Part shown: positions 18,892 to 23,800 of the stretch, in pieces
How positions within the stretch are numbered: position 1 is the first letter of the stretch
Layout: every line of letters starts with the position of its first letter
Virus record (IMG/VR): IMGVR_UViG_3300047557_003513
Coordinates: 1-23,800 of that record
Length of the DNA: 23,800 bases
Reading direction: 5' to 3' (one strand)
DNA from: a virus
Notes under the pieces: generated by a model
The model's input: the letters and a program-made list of their open reading frames with translations, nothing else
What the model was told of the DNA's origin: nothing
The model's database searches: none
Translations under genes and position numbers: made by a program

Positions 18892-19328
18892 CGCTTCTTC
18901 CCTTTCTCAAGTTCGTCAACTCTTCTGTCCAACGAATCAAGGTACCTCTGCAGGCGTTCTTCCAACCGCCTGGCGTCCTCACCGCGAAAGCGGTCACTAG
19001 TTGCTGCGGCCTTCTCTGTCCTGAGGGCAGACAGCTCCTCCATCATAAACCGTTGCCTCTCTGCGATGGTGGGGATCAACTCGACCTGAGCTGCTCGACC
19101 CTCGTACTTGGTGCGAAGTTCGGTCAGGGTCTGTTGCATGCTGAATAGAGAGGTGGCCGCAGCGATAAGGCCGGCGGTCAAGCCACCAGTCAGGATTGAC
19201 GACCACTTGATCTGACCTTCTTCGTCCTTGATGATAGACGTTGCGGCCAATCCGACGACGGCAGAGTGCTCCACCATAGCGCGGCCCTTCTGTAAAACCT
19301 GAAGCCAGATATCTTGCGTCCACTCCAT
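18888..19328 (-). CDS. membrane protein with coiled-coil tail, possible holin
   Basis: A 146-aa protein. A hydrophobic stretch (ILTGGLTAGLIAAATSLFSM, about 45-64) is followed by about 80 charged residues with heptad character (RRLEERLQRYLDSLDRRVDE). An additional weaker hydrophobic segment lies near residues 20-33. The start is immediately after the stop of the tail fibre gene (TAGATG). Position after the tail genes suggests lysis or membrane-anchored virion release; I do not recognise the family. Confidence 0.75.
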   Translation of the reverse strand: MEWTQDIWLQVLQKGRAMVEHSAVVGLAATSIIKDEEGQIKWSSILTGGLTAGLIAAATSLFSMQQTLTELRTKYEGRAAQVELIPTIAERQRFMMEELSALRTEKAAATSDRFRGEDARRLEERLQRYLDSLDRRVDELEKGKKR

Positions 19329-20342
19329 CTATAGCTCACAGTCCAAGTAAACAGTATGCATCCCGTTGTCGCCAGCGCCATCGACCTTGATAACCAAAAC
19401 ATCAGCCGTCGTGCCGGTTGTCGTGAATGCTGCTGCGTCACCCAGCGTCACGGTCGGAACATCGCGCATTGAGATAGGAATATTTATTTCTGCGGTCGTG
19501 AGGTACAGATCGAGCTTTTGATAGTATCGCTGGCACTCGCGCTGTACAACGGCAAGAGGCTTGCTGTCGCGCTCTGATGATATGTCGCTTGGATCATCGA
19601 CGAGGAAATAATAGATGTAGACCTCATCATCGGTTGCTGATGCTGTCGAATCGAACTCCACGCTGATCTCGAATGCGATTTGCGTCAGGGAATCAAACGT
19701 CAGGTTGTATGATCCGCTTGATGTTCCTGATGTTGCTTCAGTCTGCCAGGTCCAAGATCCAGAAAGATAATCGTCGATTGATTCATCTACGCCCGCTCCG
19801 CTACTGACCGAAAAGCGCACTTGCGTGATATTTGCTCCAGACTTCGGGGAAAAACTTACCCTCATTGTTTTGTCTGTTCCGGCCCATTGCAGACTGTCTT
19901 CAGTATCAAGAATCTGTACCAGACGAACCGGATCGGTGTTGTTTCCGGCTGTGCGCTTGATCGTGATGAAGTTCTGGTCATTACTGCTGGATAGTTGCGT
20001 TTCAAAGTCTCCGGTTGAAGCCACTCCATACCATCGCCTGGCATGCTGGCTATACGGAGCCGAAGTGGCAAATGCGACCGTCGCCTGATCGGTTTTCTGC
20101 CTGACTTGAAAATAGCTATTGTGGACGATGTTGTTACATGGAGGAAGCGCAATTGAGCCAGATCCAGGCACCGGAGCCCATGTTACGTCGTAATCTGTCC
20201 CAGATACCTTCGTCAGAACATCGTTCGTGTTTCCGCCATCAGGAATGCCGATTGCGTTGAGCAGCCGCTTCCAGAACAGGTACATCCAGTCGTCAAACTT
20301 GACGTCCTTCTTCGGAGGTGGAGGGGAAACAACGACTCCCAT
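19329..20342 (-). CDS. tail fibre / receptor-binding protein
   Basis: A 337-aa protein. The N-terminus (VSPPPPKKDVKFDDWMYLFW) fits the virion-attachment end of podovirus fibres; the remainder is Thr/Ser/Gly-rich beta structure, and AVVQRECQRYYQK near the C-terminus is a motif common in phage tail fibre and RBP carboxyl domains. Its DNA is visibly less GC-rich than the genes on both sides, consistent with modular exchange of host-range genes. It starts 2 nt after the stop of the internal virion protein gene. The ribosome-binding site is weak. Confidence 0.75.
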   Translation of the reverse strand: MGVVVSPPPPKKDVKFDDWMYLFWKRLLNAIGIPDGGNTNDVLTKVSGTDYDVTWAPVPGSGSIALPPCNNIVHNSYFQVRQKTDQATVAFATSAPYSQHARRWYGVASTGDFETQLSSSNDQNFITIKRTAGNNTDPVRLVQILDTEDSLQWAGTDKTMRVSFSPKSGANITQVRFSVSSGAGVDESIDDYLSGSWTWQTEATSGTSSGSYNLTFDSLTQIAFEISVEFDSTASATDDEVYIYYFLVDDPSDISSERDSKPLAVVQRECQRYYQKLDLYLTTAEINIPISMRDVPTVTLGDAAAFTTTGTTADVLVIKVDGAGDNGMHTVYLDCEL

Positions 20343-20344
20343 GG

Positions 20345-21961
20345 TTAGCGGTCCGCAACGTGGCCGGCGACGCCCGGCGCAGCATAAACCCCGCCCCTAC
20401 GGAGCATCTCAGCCAACGGGACAGCTGCCGCAGGCCGATTGACGATTCCTTTCACGATCTTGTCCTGAATCCAGGGGGCGTATGCCGCCGAAGAGGCCAA
20501 CAGGGATAAAGGGATAGCAGGCTGCGCGAATCCCGACGCCAGCGCTCCTGCGGTTGCCGCCAGCCTTCCGGTGAGACCACTGTCGGGGTGCGAGGCCAAG
20601 ATGGTTTTGGCCGGGCCTGACAGGTCCTGGAGGAACGCGTCGCCTTCCGAGAATGCGCGTTTCCCTTTCGTGATGTCTTGAGCCCTGACAGCAGAGTGGA
20701 ACTGCGCCGGGTTGAATACGCCCTCGGGTGCTGCGACCGATTTGGACGCCTCCCGCGCCGCACTCAGGATTCTCCAGGCTGTGTTGATTCTCCGGAATTC
20801 GTCGGAGAATTGTGGGTTAGTCCGCTCCAAGAGGTCCTTGATTTCCGATTGGAGGGCCTTGAGAGCTTCACCCAGGTCGTTTTCAAAGGCCGACGACGAC
20901 CTGCTATATCTGGACCCTTCATCCCTCAACGACCTGACCGCATCCTGAAGCAGTTCCCCCTGCAGCTGGCCGTTCGGCCCCATGCGAGAGCCCAATTCCC
21001 TGTTCACGATGTAATCGAACGCATCGCTGTACTCTTTCGGCATCTGGGCAACGTGTTGGCGCAGAAGCTGGACATTGGCGTAGAACTGCGTATCGTTCAG
21101 ATCAGCCGTCAAATGAGGGACCAGCTTGTTGTATGCCAATTGCGCCGTGTCCCTGAGCTGGGCGATCCCAGCGTGGCCGGGGGCCAGGGCTTTGGTGGGA
21201 AGACCTACCATCGGGCCGACAAGCTCCAGGCCCTTGTTCAAGACCATGGTGTTAAGATCGCGCTCCGCCCTGTTAAACGACGACGAAATGGCGTCGCCCA
21301 GGCCAAACAGGCTGCGAGATTTTTCTTCGACGCGTGCCGGAATGCCCCCAAGGACCTGCCCTGGCGTAAGCCGAACCCCGCCATCAAGAAGCATCCTGAC
21401 GTCAGGATTGGTTGAGGCTTTGGGGCTGAGAACTCGGGCGGCACCGGCAAACGCAGCGGGGACTGCCCCCCCTACACCAGCCCCAACAGCCGTCTGTTGG
21501 CCTTTGGTGGTCCAGTAGTTTGCCTGATCCTCAGGCGATGTTACCGGAAACATCAGGCCGGCGACGGCCCCCGCCCCCGCCCCCGCTCCGACTCGGGAAC
21601 CGAGGGAAGCGCCAGAGGCAGCCCTAACAAGAGTCCCAAGTCCCAGATTGACCGGGCTGGCGACCTCCCCGATCATTTGGGCGGCGTCGAACCCTTCCCG
21701 GCCAGCGGCTTTCCTGGCCTGCTGGTACTCCTGCTCCTTGGCCGCTATGGCGGGGTCAATCTTGTCCCCCAGGCCCAGGGCATGAGCCCCAAGCTGGACT
21801 GTCCCAACCACGGGGTTGGCCATCCCCTGCATGACCCCTCCGATGGACGACCCCCTCAGGTTACCGTTGGGGCCGAAGGTATCCGCGATCCAGTTCCCAG
21901 CCCGTTGCAGTACGCCAGGACCGCTTGCCCCGGCTTCGTCTTCAACAACGTATCTTCCCAT
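20345..21961 (-). CDS. probable internal virion / DNA-ejection protein
   Basis: A 538-aa Ala/Gly-rich protein. I prefer the second of two adjacent ATGs (21961), 6 nt after GGAG; it overlaps the stop of the zincin gene. It contains glycine-rich hydrophobic segments (GSRVGAGAGAGAVAGLM about 125-142; AVGAGVGGAVPAAFAGAARV about 160-180) and a long helical middle (QFSDEFRRINTAWRILSAAR). Such composition is typical of podovirus ejection proteins that line a channel or cross the host envelope. No lytic transglycosylase motif is seen. Position between the zincin and the tail fibre supports a virion role. Confidence 0.7.
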   Translation of the reverse strand: MGRYVVEDEAGASGPGVLQRAGNWIADTFGPNGNLRGSSIGGVMQGMANPVVGTVQLGAHALGLGDKIDPAIAAKEQEYQQARKAAGREGFDAAQMIGEVASPVNLGLGTLVRAASGASLGSRVGAGAGAGAVAGLMFPVTSPEDQANYWTTKGQQTAVGAGVGGAVPAAFAGAARVLSPKASTNPDVRMLLDGGVRLTPGQVLGGIPARVEEKSRSLFGLGDAISSSFNRAERDLNTMVLNKGLELVGPMVGLPTKALAPGHAGIAQLRDTAQLAYNKLVPHLTADLNDTQFYANVQLLRQHVAQMPKEYSDAFDYIVNRELGSRMGPNGQLQGELLQDAVRSLRDEGSRYSRSSSAFENDLGEALKALQSEIKDLLERTNPQFSDEFRRINTAWRILSAAREASKSVAAPEGVFNPAQFHSAVRAQDITKGKRAFSEGDAFLQDLSGPAKTILASHPDSGLTGRLAATAGALASGFAQPAIPLSLLASSAAYAPWIQDKIVKGIVNRPAAAVPLAEMLRRGGVYAAPGVAGHVADR

Positions 21962-22794
21962 CATTCGCTCCAAAGGTCTTTGAGAGAGATGCCGTCAAAC
22001 GGATACTTCATCCTGCGCTGCATGTCGTCCATGTCGCGTCTGCTTTGAGTTATCCTAGCCATCGTCTCCCCGGCATTACTGAGGTACTTCTGAAGGTATT
22101 CATCGAAGGTAGGGTTCGCCAGCAGCTTCTTGGCTCTTGCAAGGCTGGACCCTTTTGGCCAGCCTTCCTCGGCCTGTACAGCATGCTGGAGTTCGTGCAG
22201 TATTGACGACCCCACATCAGAAACCCCGTACCCAGTAGCGTCTATTCTCCCGTTATCGGGATAGTAAGAACCAGAAGGGGGAAGCCCGACTGCCACCGAT
22301 ACTTTGTTTCTCCCCAGTCTTGGATATCCCTCGAACAAGGCGGGGTGTGGATACGAATCTTCCGCTGGGGCAAACGATAATCCAGACCATTTCGTGCCTT
22401 TGTCCGACAACTCTTGCATGGCCTCCACCCCTGGGAACTCAGTCAGGGTTCCTGTCGTCTTATGGATAGAACGAGGGTCAACATTGCCCGCCTTCATCTG
22501 CAGAGCCAGTTCTGCCGCTTCCTTATTCCAGGAGGGGTGCTTGGGGCCGATGAAGATGCCGGCGATGGCGGGAATGCTCCCTTTCGCCAGTGCTGCCAAC
22601 TTTGTAGGGATGCCTGAGCCGATCAGATCGTCTGGGGCAATCATAGGGGCTTCGAGCTGACCCGACGCATACGGACGGTCTATGGGCGCAGCTCTTTGCT
22701 CCCTCTCAAAGTCAGTGAGAGGGCGTTCCATGACGCTGGTGTACGAGGCCTTGGGCCGAAGGTCCATCCCGTAGAGGTCGCGCAGCTTGGGCAT
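21961..22794 (-). CDS. virion-associated zincin metallopeptidase-like protein
   Basis: A 277-aa protein. ATG 22794 overlaps the previous stop (TAATG), with GGGAG 8 nt before it. The key motif is SSILHELQHAVQAEEGWPKG (about 193-212), an HExxH zinc site, followed by an AGETMARITQSRR helix that may give the third ligand. This ELQHAxQ-EG pattern is known from zincin domains in large phage polyvalent proteins. Likely role: cleaving host envelope or cytoplasmic targets after ejection, or processing virion proteins; not determined. Flanking virion genes suggest it is packaged. Confidence 0.75.
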   Translation of the reverse strand: MPKLRDLYGMDLRPKASYTSVMERPLTDFEREQRAAPIDRPYASGQLEAPMIAPDDLIGSGIPTKLAALAKGSIPAIAGIFIGPKHPSWNKEAAELALQMKAGNVDPRSIHKTTGTLTEFPGVEAMQELSDKGTKWSGLSFAPAEDSYPHPALFEGYPRLGRNKVSVAVGLPPSGSYYPDNGRIDATGYGVSDVGSSILHELQHAVQAEEGWPKGSSLARAKKLLANPTFDEYLQKYLSNAGETMARITQSRRDMDDMQRRMKYPFDGISLKDLWSE

Positions 22795-23800
22795 TACTGG
22801 ATCTCCCACTTCCCGTTGACAACACGTAGGCGCTGTCCCGTCTGGGTATCGCGCAACACCTTACCCTGAGGCCATGTGGCCGGGTCAGGGAGGTTGTCGA
22901 ATGAGGACTCCTGCTCCGACACCGGTGTAGTAGGGGACGAGGGCGGGAGATTTTCCGGCGCAGGGGGCTGCATTCCCCTATACATCCGGGCGTGGTGCCC
23001 CTCTATCCGTTTGACCGCTGCTTCAGTCTTGGCGATCAGGTTGGTGATCTCGTCCTTGGCCTGTTTCAGCGATTGCGCCTTGTCCAAGCTGGCCAGCTGA
23101 TTTTGGAGCAGTCGGTGCTCGAACTCCGTGACCGCCCCCAGACCGCTGGAGCCGTTATTGCCTGCGGCCTTCAGAGCCTCCAGAGCAGACATCCCCGCCA
23201 CGTCCTTCAGACGCCCCAGCAGTACCTTGGCGTCGGCTGAGTGCCCGCCAGGATAATCGGGGAACATCCCCATTACCCCGAACCGACCAGACAGTCCTGG
23301 AGCCTTGAGAACCTGGGCAGCCAGATCGGTCAGGTTCTTCATCGACGCGATGCTGTTTTGTACCCCATGATCGTCCCTGTAGTACTGCGCCATGAACTTC
23401 TCATCGGCAGGGCCACCGGGAATGCGGCTCAGTTTCCCATCAGGGTCAAACTGCCACCCAGCAGGGGCTTTGGCCCCCTTCACTTGTTGCTTGAGGGCGG
23501 TATCAGCCCGAATTCGGTCAGTCTCCGCCTCTGTGCGCTGCATGTCCTGAATCGTCTTGGCCCTGAGAAGATTGGCGTTGTCGCGTTTCATCTCCTGCTC
23601 GGTGTCGCGGCCAAAATCTACCCGGCGACCGTTCACCATGGCGGACATAGGCTCGCCCTTGATGTAGTGCCCCTTGCCGACGCCGAACACTTCCACCGGA
23701 CCTCTGGTGTAGTCCAGCTCTGGACCTTGCGCCTGCGCCTGCCCGTTTCCGTTGAACACGTACTCTGCGCCTGTTCGGTTGTTCCGCAGCAGCCCCGTGC
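22794..23800 (-). CDS. partial virion-type protein (runs off window)
   Basis: The open frame continues to the end of the window; a GTG at 23759 is an internal candidate but the residues before it (LLRNNRTGAEYVFNGNG) look like continuing protein, so the gene is probably truncated by the window edge. Visible features are a charged helical stretch (LLRAKTIQDMQRTEAETDRI), an EFEHRLLQNQLASLDKAQ coiled-coil region and a Pro-rich linker. The C-terminus GKVLRDTQTGQRLRVVNGKW echoes the LLRNNRTGAEYVFNG near the other end, a repeated LR-x-TG-x-V-x-NG module. Function unknown; context says internal virion. Confidence 0.7.
   Translation of the reverse strand, partial: TGLLRNNRTGAEYVFNGNGQAQAQGPELDYTRGPVEVFGVGKGHYIKGEPMSAMVNGRRVDFGRDTEQEMKRDNANLLRAKTIQDMQRTEAETDRIRADTALKQQVKGAKAPAGWQFDPDGKLSRIPGGPADEKFMAQYYRDDHGVQNSIASMKNLTDLAAQVLKAPGLSGRFGVMGMFPDYPGGHSADAKVLLGRLKDVAGMSALEALKAAGNNGSSGLGAVTEFEHRLLQNQLASLDKAQSLKQAKDEITNLIAKTEAAVKRIEGHHARMYRGMQPPAPENLPPSSPTTPVSEQESSFDNLPDPATWPQGKVLRDTQTGQRLRVVNGKWEIQ

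Noticed and set aside
20678-21415. 245-aa plus-strand frame in the virion arm
   Set aside because: Shadow of the internal virion protein gene; no ribosome-binding site and opposite to the operon direction.

Overview
The window looks like part of the genome of a tailed, probably podovirus-like phage of a Gram-negative (pseudomonad-type) host. It is GC-rich and densely packed, with many ATGA-type gene overlaps. A rightward early/replication arm (about 0.5-14.7 kb) faces a leftward virion arm (23.8-18.6 kb). The host group and morphology are inferences; no tRNA, rRNA, CRISPR array or integron integrase was seen.

Layout. Positions 1-461 hold no convincing gene. They carry nested inverted repeats and, at the left edge, a leftward ribosome-binding sequence, so this may be a divergent control or origin region. 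Positions 0.5-4.7 kb hold small phage-specific genes: an acidic-repeat protein, two proteins made of Cys-x-x triplets with a 29-aa membrane microprotein between them, and a zinc-finger protein. Five extended -10 promoters (near 462, 1618, 4174, 6445 and 11985) drive the early blocks.

Positions 4.8-14.4 kb form the DNA-metabolism block: a SNF2/HARP-like helicase, two proteins of uncertain role, a mini-protein with an SSB-type DDDDDIPF tail, a family A DNA polymerase (DpoZ-like), a primase-polymerase/helicase, then PurZ, MazZ and DatZ followed by a VRR-NUC nuclease. PurZ makes the precursor of 2-aminoadenine (Z), MazZ supplies dGMP from dGTP, DatZ removes dATP, and the polymerase would copy Z. 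This is the signature of a phage whose DNA carries Z in place of A.

The most surprising part is 14.7-17.6 kb. Seven sites with integron attC structure (RYYYAAC ... imperfect hairpin ... GTTRRRY) are spaced 55-890 bp apart in one orientation and separate small unrelated genes, including a Mom-like DNA-modification protein and a crAss001_48-like protein. I read this as an integron gene-cassette array captured by a Z-genome phage. A DHH phosphoesterase gene follows the last attC with no attC of its own, then an apparent N-terminal scrap of a tyrosine recombinase, which marks the probable right edge of the imported DNA.

Positions 18.6-23.8 kb (minus strand) hold, in transcription order, a partial virion-type protein, a zincin metallopeptidase-like protein, a large Ala/Gly-rich probable internal virion protein, a receptor-binding/tail fibre protein of different base composition, and two small membrane proteins that may belong to lysis.
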